A stretch of DNA of 46,966 nucleotides from an uncultured Collinsella sp. (GTDB taxonomy: Bacteria; Actinomycetota; Coriobacteriia; Coriobacteriales; Coriobacteriaceae). The notes below the pieces were generated by a model that saw nothing but the letters and a program-made list of their open reading frames with translations, was not told the DNA's origin and ran no database searches. Both the position numbers and the translations under genes were made by a program. Shown here in pieces: positions 39,414 to 46,966 of this stretch (its first letter is position 1; each line of letters opens with the position of its first letter). The stretch is taken from contig UQUG01000007.1 of the NCBI GenBank assembly GCA_900544205.1, forward strand, positions 1-46,966. The letters are read 5' to 3'.

Positions 39414-40614
39414 ATGAACGATTTCTCCTTCTACTCCCCCACCCGCTTTGTCTTTGGGCGAAAAGCGACCGACAAGGTTGGGGGACTCTGTCCGCCTCCG
39501 GCTACCGCTGAGCGCTCATTGTCTACGGCAGGGGTTCCGCAGTTCGCTGCGGAACGCTCGTCCGCGTGAGGGCATCGCTCGATGCCGCGGGCGTGGAGCA
39601 CATCGGGCTTGGAGGGGTGCGTCCAAACCCCGAAATAGGCTTGGCACGAGAAGGCGTCGAGCTCGCACGGGCAAACGACGCCGACATCATCCTGCCCGTG
39701 GGCGGCGGCTCCGTCATGGACTGCGCGAAGGCCATCGCACTGGGGCGGTATACGACGGCGACGTATGGGACTTCTTCCGCAAGCGCGCCGTTCCCGCCGA
39801 CCGCATCGACGTCGCCTGCGTGGTGACCATCCCCGCATCCGGTTCCGAGGCCTCTAACTCCTGCGTTATCAGCAACGACGAGGAGCACCTCAAATGCAGC
39901 ATTAACACGGACCTCAACCGCCCGGCCATCGCCTTCCTCGACCCGGAGCTGACCTTCAGCCTGCCCGCCTGCCAGACCGCCGCGGGAGTGACCGACATGA
40001 TCGCCCATATCATGGAGCGACTCTTCTCCGGCGAGCCCGCCGTGGGCGTAACCGACAACATCGCCTGCGGGCTAGTGCGCGCCGCGAGGGAGGCGGCGCC
40101 CAAGGTGATGGAGAACCCCGATGACTACGACGCCCGCGCCGAGATCATGTGGGTGGGTACGCTCGCCCATAACGCCCTGCGCGACGGCGATTGGACCTGC
40201 CGCGGCCTTGAGCACGAGCTATCCGCACTGGACACCAAGATCACGCACGGCGCCGGCCTCGCCGTCATCTTCCCCGCCTGGATGCGCTACGTATGGCGAG
40301 AGCACCCTGAGCGCTTCCTGGAGTTCAGCGCCCAGGCCCTTGGCATCGAACCCATCGATTCGGACGCGGACGAGCTCGATGTGGAGGTAACCCCCGAGCA
40401 GGCAATCGAGTACGCGGTCGAAGCGACCATCGACGAGCTGCAGGATTTCTTCGTCTCGCTGGGAATGCCGCGCGCGCTATCGGAGTTCGGAGTCACCGAG
40501 GACGATATCGAAAAGATGATTCCGGGCCTCAAGATCAACCGCGGAGAGCTCTTCGGCAGCTTCAGGAAGCTCACGCTGGACAACGCGAGAAAGATTTACC
40601 GCAGCGCACTCTAG
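39414..40614 (+). pseudogene. Iron-containing alcohol dehydrogenase (butanol dehydrogenase type), frameshifted
   Basis: ATG 39414 follows TTGGAG and reads MNDFSFYSPTRFVFGRKATD, the usual start of this family. The frame breaks near 39480-39515, continues in another frame with ALIVYGRGSAVRCGT and the NAD(P) motif DADIILPVGGGSVMDCAKAIALG, and shifts again near 39745-39760. From there it runs intact (YDGDVWDFF to KIYRSAL). The metal-site region is preserved (HIMER, LEHELSALDTKITHGAGLA). Two shifts, plus a TGA in the second frame near 39508, make it a pseudogene. Codon use looks recent, so decay is young; sequencing error is possible but two errors are less likely. Confidence 0.8.
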
Positions 40615-40940
40615 GAAACAGATGCCAGTCCCCCACGGGCGAGCAGCACGGCGGCCCCCGCAAACCAGAAACGGCGCCGCTCCCGCGACGCCGTCATATT
40701 CCCTGGTGCCCCCGGGCGGATTCGAACCGTCGACACCCGCTTTAGGAGATATGATTTAATGCTCCCCCCTACCATTCATCAAACATCATTGAACACCATA
40801 TAACCGCAGATAAACACAGCAGTTTGTGTGTTTTGCCTCTGATAGCTGCGACTACGCTTTTACAAACATATTACTAACGGCTTTAGCTAAACTGCACTCA
40901 ATGAATTGTTGAAAACTCATCAATGAAACGGAGTGCAAAG
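40615..40940. other. Gap with tRNA fragment and left part of an integrative element
   Basis: GC-rich chromosomal sequence up to the tRNA fragment gives way sharply to AT-rich sequence at about 40749, which I take as the element boundary. Beyond it no gene is visible before the integrase. Confidence 0.5.
40704..40748 (-). tRNA. 3' fragment of a tRNA, probably tRNA-Arg(CCU); integration scar
   Basis: The minus strand reads CTCCTAAAGCGGGTG, then GACGGTTCGAATCCGCCCGG and ends GGGGCACCA. This is an anticodon loop (CTCCTAA, anticodon CCT), the 3' anticodon stem, the variable loop, a T-arm with GGTTCGAATCC, the 3' acceptor strand and an encoded CCA. The 5' half (D-arm and 5' acceptor strand) is missing; AT-rich element DNA takes its place. 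One T-stem pair is A-C. This is the usual footprint of an integrase that uses the tRNA 3' end, with the restored tRNA expected at the other end of the element. Confidence 0.7.
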
Positions 40941-42188
40941 ATGTCAGAACAACCACTCATTAGCGGAAGAGGCACGTGTTGGAAAGACAAGAGGTCGCCT
41001 AACACCTATCGCTATTATTTTTCACTTGGAATCAAGGACCCTAAGACGGGACGCTACAAACGATCCCCAACTTATACGGTTCACTGCAAGACTAAAACAG
41101 AGGCAAAGGCTGCAATGCAGGCCAAGCTGGCAGAAATCAACTCTTCTGGCACGGTCTCTAAAACTAAAAAGCCAACTCTGCTTGCATCCTACTGCTGGGC
41201 CTTTCATGAAAATAGGGACACCGAGCTTGCGCCAACGAGCTATGAAAGAGAAGCATACGATTGCAGGCATATCGAAGACCTATTCGGTGCGTTTCAGACA
41301 ATTGAGGGGCTGACTCCCGATCTAATCGAAGAAACATATGCCGAAGCTCGTCGCACGGGAAAATACAAGCCATCGGAGCTTGTGCGGATCAACGCGAAGT
41401 TGCGTCAAATTCTCTCGAATGCAGTCGCGAAGCGAATAATTGACCGAAACCCCTGCGCTACCGTTCACGTTCGCAGACCACGCAACAAAAGAGAATCACT
41501 GACAATCGACCAGGTAGCTACCCTATGCACACATCTTCAACACATTAAGCTCACCGCCGAAGCTGTTGGTACGCTAGTACTAGTGTATACGGGTATGCGG
41601 AAAGGCGAGATGTTGGGCCTCGAATGGCGCGATTGGGACCCTGCCAATAAAACCTTGAAAATTGACAGGCAGTACACCAACGACCATGAACTGAGGGCAC
41701 CCAAGTCACAAGAAAGCCAACGCAAAATCCCCGTTGGAGAAACCTTGGCCGAACGTCTTCAATCATGGTCAGCCATACAAAAAGAGCTCCTGGCCTCTCT
41801 GGGGCTGTCCCAGACTGGCAGAACTCCCATCATTAGCGATATTGCCGTCGAGCAAGGGGTCCCTACTGTCTGTCACATGAAAAACTACATCTTCAACCAT
41901 TGGTTTCGCGATTTCGCAGTTAGCTGCAATCTTGGAATCTATGAGCCGAACAATTCGACTGGCGGAAAGCTATATAAGGGCATCTGCCCGCATCAGCTCA
42001 GGCATTGTGTAAGCACTTTTATGCTGGCGAACGGATCGGACGTTAGAAGCGTGCAAGGTATTCTTGGCCACGCGGACCCCAATATCACGCTCAAAACGTA
42101 TACAAGCCTCGTTCAACAATCAGAAATAAAAGCAGTTAAAGGCTACGAAGACTTCATCAACGCCTATATACAGAGAAGCGAGAAATAG
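40941..42188 (+). CDS. int: Tyrosine-type site-specific integrase
   Basis: A 415-residue phage/ICE-type recombinase. It has an AP2-like arm-binding region (about 20-65, TYRYYFSLGIKDPKTGRYKR), a core-binding SAM-like domain (about 80-190) and a catalytic domain (about 195-400). The catalytic residues are Arg in TGMRKGEMLGLEW, His-x-x-Arg in HQLRH, His in LGHADP and the Tyr nucleophile in KTYTSL. ATG 40941 is chosen over 40923 because GGAG lies 8 bp upstream. It lies about 190 bp from the tRNA fragment and points away from it. It looks intact. Confidence 0.95.
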   Translation: MSEQPLISGRGTCWKDKRSPNTYRYYFSLGIKDPKTGRYKRSPTYTVHCKTKTEAKAAMQAKLAEINSSGTVSKTKKPTLLASYCWAFHENRDTELAPTSYEREAYDCRHIEDLFGAFQTIEGLTPDLIEETYAEARRTGKYKPSELVRINAKLRQILSNAVAKRIIDRNPCATVHVRRPRNKRESLTIDQVATLCTHLQHIKLTAEAVGTLVLVYTGMRKGEMLGLEWRDWDPANKTLKIDRQYTNDHELRAPKSQESQRKIPVGETLAERLQSWSAIQKELLASLGLSQTGRTPIISDIAVEQGVPTVCHMKNYIFNHWFRDFAVSCNLGIYEPNNSTGGKLYKGICPHQLRHCVSTFMLANGSDVRSVQGILGHADPNITLKTYTSLVQQSEIKAVKGYEDFINAYIQRSEK

Positions 42189-42406
42189 CATGTTTTTCAT
42201 TCATCGTTTCATCAATAATATTACGGTACTATGCTACTATTTCCGCAGGTAGATGCTTTATTTGATTGACATCTATTGAGTTTTAATACATGCTAAAGCT
42301 GTCAGATGGCTACGCATGTAGTCATAGAAACCGGCCCCCCAAGTGCTCATGAACCTGGTAAGTCTTACAAGCACAGGGAGGGCCCTCATTGAAAGGATAG
42401 CTCATC
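42189..42406. other. Regulatory gap before the small DNA-binding genes
   Basis: No gene is seen. TTGACA at 42266-42271 is a good -35; the -10 is unclear. The ribosome site GAAAGGA precedes the ATG at 42407. Confidence 0.4.
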
Positions 42407-42652
42407 ATGGCTACTCCAAAGATTAGCACTCAGGCGTCCACACCGACTTTCCCCACTGGTGCCGCTCAGTGCGATCGGTTGCTCCGCGTTAACGATATCC
42501 GCGAACTTACTGGCTGGAGCGAAAACACCGCACGCAAGTTTATGAGAGAGTCCGGCAAGCTCATCCAAATCCATCGTTCTAATTACATGTTTGAAAGTTC
42601 GTTTTATGAGCTTTTCAAGCAGCTTGAAGGTCGCACCGCCCACTTTGACTAG
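42407..42652 (+). CDS. Small helix-turn-helix protein, excisionase-like
   Basis: An 81-residue protein. LLRVNDIRELTGWSENTARKFMRESGK in the middle has the form of a MerR/Xis-type helix-turn-helix (core: VNDIRELTGWSENTARKFM). It is followed by a short strand and a C-terminal helix. Position just downstream of an integrase fits a recombination directionality factor. It could also be a transcription factor of the element. The next gene starts 9 bp after its stop. Confidence 0.65.
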   Translation: MATPKISTQASTPTFPTGAAQCDRLLRVNDIRELTGWSENTARKFMRESGKLIQIHRSNYMFESSFYELFKQLEGRTAHFD

Positions 42653-42661
42653 GCGGTAAAC

Positions 42662-43048
42662 ATGAGCGAGCTGCCGTCGATTTCCGACATATTTAGCGAT
42701 GATGTTAATGAACAACGAAAGATTAAAGGGAAAATGGATAAAGCTAATTTTATTTCAGTGCCCGAGTGGGCGTGCTGCGTCACCACCGTCGCTGCTGAGC
42801 GCCTCATCCTCGGCCTTGTATGGAAGTTTGGAAAGCCTTCCACAAACAAAAAAGCCATGGGCTTTTACGCAAAAAGCAAATGGATTGAGGAGCACTACCA
42901 CCTGAGCAAGAACACGATTTCCCGGGCCCATACCTCTTTGAAGAAAAAGAGGTACATTCAAAAGGCGGGTGACGGCAGCTGGATGCTTAATTACGCTGCA
43001 ATCTACCGCGCCGCAGTCGAAAACGGCTGGGAGCCTCCGAAATCTTAA
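42662..43048 (+). CDS. Winged-helix-like protein of the integrative element
   Basis: A 128-residue protein. Residues 60-110 (WIEEHYHLSKNTISRAHTSLKKKRYI) have the form of a DNA-binding helix-turn-helix with wing, as in replication initiators and GntR-like folds. It is 9 bp after the excisionase-like gene and probably shares its transcript. A role in replication or control of the element is possible. I do not recognise the family. Confidence 0.55.
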   Translation: MSELPSISDIFSDDVNEQRKIKGKMDKANFISVPEWACCVTTVAAERLILGLVWKFGKPSTNKKAMGFYAKSKWIEEHYHLSKNTISRAHTSLKKKRYIQKAGDGSWMLNYAAIYRAAVENGWEPPKS

Positions 43049-43518
43049 GCCCACAAACCGACTATCGAGGTCGTAAGAGTCGGCCACCGTCAGGGTGCCC
43101 ACAAGAACATGCCGCGGATGTAAAATAAAATAGGGTCGAACCGAAACAGTTCCCGGACAATTGGCGTCCGGCCAGACACTTCGATTCGACCCTTTTTCAT
43201 GCCCGCATCTAAAACAATCCCATAATCATTCTCGGCATCTTTAACGCCATCACTCTCCCGCCACCAACGCGTCGTAGGTGCCATTTTGGTGCCATTTTCA
43301 ACGAATCGATATGGCCGTCCATTCATGGCCTTTAAGGCACGTGATACCATGAAAACGTGCGGTATTTCTCTAACCAAAAACCTGCGTGAACGTATGACTT
43401 GAGACGCTTTTAGAACTCACCGATCGCAGGACGACTACAAAACAACAGCGGCCGCGTATTTGTTCCCAGCCGTACGGCGTGGCGGAGCCATGCCCATTGT
43501 TGATTGGAGTGTCGCACG
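43049..43518. other. Intergenic stretch with a structured terminator
   Basis: About 470 bp. Besides the hairpin at 43132-43197 it has a short tandem repeat GGTGCCATTTT (twice, near 43279-43300). A minus-strand open frame (43090-43377) runs through the hairpin and has no family signal, so I do not call it. Confidence 0.4.
43132..43197 (+). terminator. Two-tier hairpin with T-run after the element genes
   Basis: AGGGTCGAACCGAA pairs with TTCGATTCGACCCT (one mismatch) and encloses a second stem CCGGAC/GTCCGG. TTTTT follows at 43193-43197. It fits an intrinsic terminator for the 42407-43048 genes, and the outer stem is long for a simple one. Confidence 0.65.
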
Positions 43519-44079
43519 ATGACAGACGAGAGAAAAATCAGGGAGATCTACGGCGTGAAGTCCGTCCACGAGGAGGCCGCCGAGCGAACCGAGGCGACGT
43601 GGCGGGAGAAGCTACTGCGCGAGACGGCCGACCTCAGGACCGAGAATGCACTGCTCAGTGCCCAGCTTGACGAATTCAACCGTAAGCTCGTCGAGGCGAC
43701 GGATCGGAATGAAAAGATTGAGGCTGACTGCAATGAGCGGATTGCCTTTATAGAGGAGAAGTTCGAACTCGATACCGCGAGACTCGAACTTGAGAACAAC
43801 GAGCTCCACGCCGCGAGCGTCAGGTACCTCTCCCGTGCTAAGGGCCTCGGCAGACAGATTGTCCAACTCCATGCCGAGGCTGAGGCCATGGTCGATGAGA
43901 TCGAGCGGCTGCGCGGCGAGCGTGACGCCGCACTGAAAGCCCAAGCCGACACATTCCTGGCTCAGCGCGACCTGATGGCCGAGGTCGCCGCCCTCAAGGA
44001 CCGCCTCGCCGCCTCCGAGCAGCGAGCGGCCGTGGCCGAAGCCAAGGTCGAGGTCATGTCCCAGATGAAGGGCGAGTAG
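43519..44079 (+). CDS. Coiled-coil protein of unknown function
   Basis: A 186-residue, highly charged protein with heptad repeats over nearly its whole length (about 20-180; for example LLRETADLRTENALLSAQL). It has no membrane span or catalytic motif. ATG 43519 follows GGAG at 8 bp; TTG 43504 has no site. It is convergent with the metallophosphoesterase operon and separated from it by a hairpin. It might be a structural or scaffold protein of the accessory element. Confidence 0.65.
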   Translation: MTDERKIREIYGVKSVHEEAAERTEATWREKLLRETADLRTENALLSAQLDEFNRKLVEATDRNEKIEADCNERIAFIEEKFELDTARLELENNELHAASVRYLSRAKGLGRQIVQLHAEAEAMVDEIERLRGERDAALKAQADTFLAQRDLMAEVAALKDRLAASEQRAAVAEAKVEVMSQMKGE

Positions 44080-44108
44080 CCCCGCGTTTCTCCTATCAGG
44101 CGGCTGAT

Positions 44109-44148
44109 TTCTAGAAACCTTCTAGAACGCTTCTAGCAGGTTTCTAGA
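44109..44148. repeat. Four TTCTAG hexamers at exact 11-bp spacing, forming a hairpin
   Basis: TTCTAG begins at 44109, 44120, 44131 and 44142. The same DNA folds into a hairpin: TCTAGAAACC pairs with GGTTTCTAGA, and inside it CTAGAA pairs with TTCTAG around CGC. It lies between convergent genes and overlaps the last codons of the metallophosphoesterase at 44122. It may be a two-way terminator or a binding array. Confidence 0.75.
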
Positions 44149-44859
44149 GCCGGGCGCAGCATCTTCGATCGGCACGATGTCTCGGTAGACAAGGCGGTGC
44201 CTGTCGTCGCGCCATTCGTCGCCGTGGTAGTGGCCGAAGAACCAGGCGCGGTAGCCGAGCTGCCCGTCGAGCTCGGCAAGGAATCGTTGCAGCTGGTCGT
44301 CCAGATACTCGCGTTCGCGCTCCCGGCACAGCTTCTCTGCCAGGTCGGCAGGAGCCTCGTGAGTCACCACGTAGTCGACCTTCCAGCCCACGCGGTCGAG
44401 CGAGGTGCGGCATTGCCACATCTCTTCCTCGCTCGGCATCTCCTCGGGCCACCAGCTCCTCCCCTCCTTGCGATACTGCCTGTCGTTGCTCGTGGCGCCG
44501 CCCATGGCAAGGACTGTGAGCCCGTCGATATCGAACACCTCTCCGCGCATCAGGTGCAGCACGTGCGGTCGCGCCTCATGGACGAGCCCGCCGTTCCACT
44601 CCCGCACCGGCAGCTCAGCCAGGGCGTGGTAGTTCTCATGATTGCCGTCCACGAAACACGTGGTCCACGGCTTCGACTCGAACCAGTCAAGCCAGTATTT
44701 CTCGGCGTTGGATCCATCCCAGACAAAGCCGAAGTCGCCGGCCACGATCACCACGTCATCGCGCGTCAGAGTCCGGCCCAGCGGCCAAGACCTGAAGGCG
44801 AACCTGCTGGCCCCGTACTCGGCCCTGCCGTGCACGTCTCCTGTCACATAGATAGCCAT
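44122..44859 (-). CDS. Metallophosphoesterase 3 of a tandem set
   Basis: A 245-residue calcineurin-like phosphoesterase. The metal motifs are complete: GDVHGR, VAGDFGFVWD, DGNHENY, VTHEAP and GHYHGDEW. The start ATG 44859 overlaps the previous stop by 1 bp (TGATG), so the two are coupled. It is clearly a paralog of the gene before it. The family hydrolyses phosphomonoesters or diesters, and no substrate can be read. The ATG further upstream (44874) lacks support. Confidence 0.85.
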   Translation of the reverse strand: MAIYVTGDVHGRAEYGASRFAFRSWPLGRTLTRDDVVIVAGDFGFVWDGSNAEKYWLDWFESKPWTTCFVDGNHENYHALAELPVREWNGGLVHEARPHVLHLMRGEVFDIDGLTVLAMGGATSNDRQYRKEGRSWWPEEMPSEEEMWQCRTSLDRVGWKVDYVVTHEAPADLAEKLCREREREYLDDQLQRFLAELDGQLGYRAWFFGHYHGDEWRDDRHRLVYRDIVPIEDAAPGSRNLLEAF

Positions 44860-45584
44860 CAGTACGCACCCCACGGCAGGAGTTTATCCCCGAGCCTCAC
44901 GATCCGGTCGTACAGCACGGTATGACGTTCGTCCGGGTTGCCGTCTCGGTGAAAATGGCCGTAATACCAGCGCTTGTAGTCCAGGCGATCCTCGAGCTCG
45001 TCGAGGAATCCGGTCAGCCGGTCCACATCAGGACGCTCCCAGCCTGGGCCCGGGTAGAGCGTCGGCGAGAGCATGCGCGTCGAGCAGGTATGGGTGATGA
45101 CGCAGTCGACCTTCCAGCTGACCTCATCGAGCTTTGTCCGCGCGGTATCGAAATCGCGCTCGTCCGGCAGCTCCTGCGGCCACCACGAGCTGTACGGGAT
45201 GCGGTACGCCCTGTCGACGCTCGTGGCGCCGCCCATGGTAAAGATCGTTGAGCCGTCGAGCTCAAAAACCTCGCCGCGCGTCAGGCGCCGTATGGGCGAG
45301 GTATCCGACAGGCGCTGCGTCAGCCCGCCGTGCCACGGCTCCATGGGGCGCTCCGCCCAGTGGTCGAAGCGCTCGTGGTTGCCGTCGACAAACAGCAACG
45401 TATAGGGGCGCGACTCCAGCCAGGCGATGTCGGCGCATTCCTCGGCGGAGAAGTCCCACGGAAAGCCAAAGTCGCCGGCGATGATCAGATAGTCGTCGCT
45501 GCCAAGGCTATCCCCAAGCTCCCAGTCGCGGAGCTTTTGCATGTCGAGCCCGCCGTGGATGTCGCCTGTCACATAGACCGTCAT
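44859..45584 (-). CDS. Metallophosphoesterase 2 of a tandem set
   Basis: A 241-residue calcineurin-like phosphoesterase with GDIHGGLD, IAGDFGFPWD, DGNHERFD, ITHTCS and GHFHRDGN. It shares layout and many residues with the gene that follows (for example the FxxGGATSxDRxYR block), so one arose by duplication. ATG 45584 overlaps the upstream stop by 4 bp (ATGA). Confidence 0.87.
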   Translation of the reverse strand: MTVYVTGDIHGGLDMQKLRDWELGDSLGSDDYLIIAGDFGFPWDFSAEECADIAWLESRPYTLLFVDGNHERFDHWAERPMEPWHGGLTQRLSDTSPIRRLTRGEVFELDGSTIFTMGGATSVDRAYRIPYSSWWPQELPDERDFDTARTKLDEVSWKVDCVITHTCSTRMLSPTLYPGPGWERPDVDRLTGFLDELEDRLDYKRWYYGHFHRDGNPDERHTVLYDRIVRLGDKLLPWGAY

Positions 45585-46219
45585 CGGATCGCCTCTTTCC
45601 GCTTGTAAGCCGCCAGCTCGCGCTCGACCTGCCTGTCACCGGTCTCGTTGACCCACCAGGGCCATTTCACCCGGCCGCACGGCTCGTCGACTCCGGCGAA
45701 CCATCCCCTCAGCTCGTCGAGGCTCACCGGGGAGTGCCCGTTGGCATCGCAACCGACGTCGTAGCGCAGAAGGCCCTGCTTGCGGTTGAACTCGTTGTAC
45801 GCGCCACCGCTGCTGTGGATGTGTCCGTGAAGGTACCACGATCCATGGCTCATGCCCTGCCAGTCGGCCATGGGGTAATGGCACAGGACGATCTTCTGCC
45901 CGTCGATCTTGAGCACGCAGATCGGCGGTTCCACGGTGAAGGCGCCAGCGACCGCCGGCTGAGTCCAGTCCTTGTCGTGGTTTCCCGGGACGAGGTGGAT
46001 GCGTCTGCAGGCAATCCGCTTGCGAAGCCCATAGGCGTCCTGGGCGGTCATCTTGAATGAGAAATCACCCAGGATGTAGAGTTCGTCGTCCACGGCAACC
46101 CTGCCGTTGATGCTGTCGACGATGGCGTCGTTCATCTGCCAAATCGTCTCCCACGGGCGGTCGGTGAACTTCAGCACGTTCTCATGCCCGAAGTGGGTGT
46201 CGCTGGTAAACCAGATCAT
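45581..46219 (-). CDS. Metallophosphoesterase 1 of a tandem set
   Basis: A 212-residue calcineurin-like phosphoesterase of the shorter type, with TSDTHFGHEN, ILGDFSF, VPGNHDKD, LCHYPM and LHGHIHSS. Its metal ligands are complete. It is more distant from the other two. ATG 46219 follows AGAAGGAG. It is the first gene of a three-gene overlapping operon with no other gene type in it. Confidence 0.88.
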   Translation of the reverse strand: MIWFTSDTHFGHENVLKFTDRPWETIWQMNDAIVDSINGRVAVDDELYILGDFSFKMTAQDAYGLRKRIACRRIHLVPGNHDKDWTQPAVAGAFTVEPPICVLKIDGQKIVLCHYPMADWQGMSHGSWYLHGHIHSSGGAYNEFNRKQGLLRYDVGCDANGHSPVSLDELRGWFAGVDEPCGRVKWPWWVNETGDRQVERELAAYKRKEAIR

Positions 46220-46363
46220 ATTGATTGTCTCCTTCTGTCGCTAAAAAACGTTCTCCTTCGAGGTCAGGAGACGTATTTTGAGCGACATGAGGTACATATC
46301 CCTCATGTTCCAAGCTCCAATCTGCCGAATTTGCTCGGATAAAAGTCTAAGGCTTCGATAGCG
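46220..46363. other. Gap before right IS30 copy, with an 8-bp hairpin
   Basis: ACATGAGG (46285-46292) pairs with CCTCATGT (46301-46308). The stretch should contain the promoter of the metallophosphoesterase operon, but no clear -35/-10 pair is seen. Confidence 0.4.
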
Positions 46364-46966
46364 AGGGTTGATTTCCGATCTCAGCCGAACACATTGAGCA
46401 AATAGGCCATTCCCGCAGTTAGCTGAACGCCCCCGCGGCCCCTCCTGGGGTCCGGGGGCGTCGTTTTCCCAGTTGATGGAACGGTGGAGATGTGTTTCGA
46501 TAGGTCCGGTGGCCATGCTCCGCCCGCCGCCCGGCACCTCTTCCCAGACTCAGCCGGACGGTCGGTCCGTCTATTCCGTTTTTCCTTCTAGGCTAGGCCA
46601 GCGGGGCATCGCCCCTCTCGGCGCGCGCCCTCTCGATGAGTCCCGGCGTCAGGTCGAGGTCGCCGAGCGGCACGTCCCACACACCGTAGGCGTCCAGCAG
46701 CGCCGCCGCGTCCTCCCCGAGCATCGCCCTGAAGGCGCGCGCGGGCGTCGCGAAGCCGAGCGCGCCGCGGGGCTCGGAGTTCACGTGCGACATGGCCAGC
46801 GCCAGGTCGGCCGGGGCGAGCCGGTCGAACCTGATTCCGGCGCCCTTGGGCAGCAGCTTCCTGATCTCGACGTGGTTGCGCTCGCAGGCGCCCTTCTGGT
46901 CGCTGCGGCGCGGGTCGCAGTAGAACAGCCTCGTCTCGCCGGGCCCCTCGCCGAGGAGCGCGGCGA
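46364..46966 (-). mobile_element. IS30-family insertion sequence, 3' part (right copy)
   Basis: The same element as at 1-527 in inverted orientation. It includes the transposase 3' end, the GC-rich hairpin and the terminus near 46364. The element runs off the right edge. Confidence 0.8.
46593..46966 (-). CDS. IS30-family transposase, C-terminal fragment (runs off the right edge)
   Basis: The reading frame enters from the right edge and ends at TAG 46593-46595. It shows more of the catalytic domain than the left copy: FYCDPRRSDQKGACERNHVE includes QKG and the catalytic Glu, followed by LLPKGAG. It is the same transposase as at 3-299 with several substitutions. Confidence 0.8.
   Translation of the reverse strand, partial: AALLGEGPGETRLFYCDPRRSDQKGACERNHVEIRKLLPKGAGIRFDRLAPADLALAMSHVNSEPRGALGFATPARAFRAMLGEDAAALLDAYGVWDVPLGDLDLTPGLIERARAERGDAPLA

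Noticed and set aside
43090..43377. Minus-strand 95-codon open frame
   Set aside because: A strong terminator-like hairpin runs through it and it lacks a ribosome site and any recognisable domain.
1..46966. CRISPR arrays and rRNA genes
   Set aside because: No regularly spaced direct repeats of suitable size and no rRNA signature were seen.

Overview
The window looks like a piece of a high-GC Gram-positive gut bacterium of the class Coriobacteriia, most likely Collinsella or a close relative. This is an inference from gene content and codon use, not a database match. The core holds dnaX, ybaB and recR plus an actinobacterial FHA / PP2C / SEDS-PBP / PASTA-kinase cell-envelope cluster. The flanks are accessory DNA: a lower-GC peptide-natural-product locus, a fructoselysine-type (frl) operon, a mannose-family PTS (lev) operon, and a tRNA-targeting integrative element. 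Both ends lie inside inverted copies of the same IS30-family element, so this may be a whole contig broken at repeats.

Layout. 1-527: IS30 3' part. 528-5470: low-GC RiPP-like locus with a radical SAM/SPASM maturase beheaded by the IS, two paralogous Cys-rich precursor peptides that share an MKHIHP leader start, a 35-residue membrane peptide, an ABC exporter and a decayed methyltransferase. 5726-9414 (minus): envelope protein, Ser/Thr kinase and FHA protein. 9661-13904: recR, ybaB and dnaX on the minus strand, with one inverted gene between ybaB and dnaX. 14020-25088 (plus): membrane protein, a second kinase, fhaA, fhaB, PP2C phosphatase, a RodA-PBP2 fusion and a PASTA kinase. 25442-30841 (minus): PfkB remnant, frlD-, frlB- and frlC-like genes, a YfcC-type transporter and a GntR regulator, with a promoter framed by two operator-like repeats. 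31143-38733 (minus): LevR-like activator, GH32 hydrolase, PTS EIIA, EIID, EIIC and EIIB, then a collapsed second copy of the activator. 38735-40614: gene remnants, including a frameshifted iron alcohol dehydrogenase. 40704-46219: tRNA 3' fragment, integrase, two small DNA-binding-type proteins, a coiled-coil protein and three tandem metallophosphoesterases. 46364-46966: second IS30 copy.

How the parts work together. The kinase, FHA and phosphatase genes form a phospho-signalling system around peptidoglycan synthesis: a PASTA sensor kinase and a PP2C phosphatase flank a single polypeptide that joins the SEDS glycosyltransferase to its class B transpeptidase. The frl operon should import and cleave Amadori compounds. 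The lev operon should import and phosphorylate hexose or fructoside and hydrolyse it inside the cell. The most novel-looking item is the RiPP locus: both precursors are rich in Cys-X3-Asp motifs, as in thioether ranthipeptides, but the maturase has lost its radical SAM cluster region, so the pathway is probably dead in this strain. Other notable points are the LevR-like activator that lacks the sigma-54 contact loop, the duplicated lev module with reciprocal deletions, and the triple metallophosphoesterase operon.
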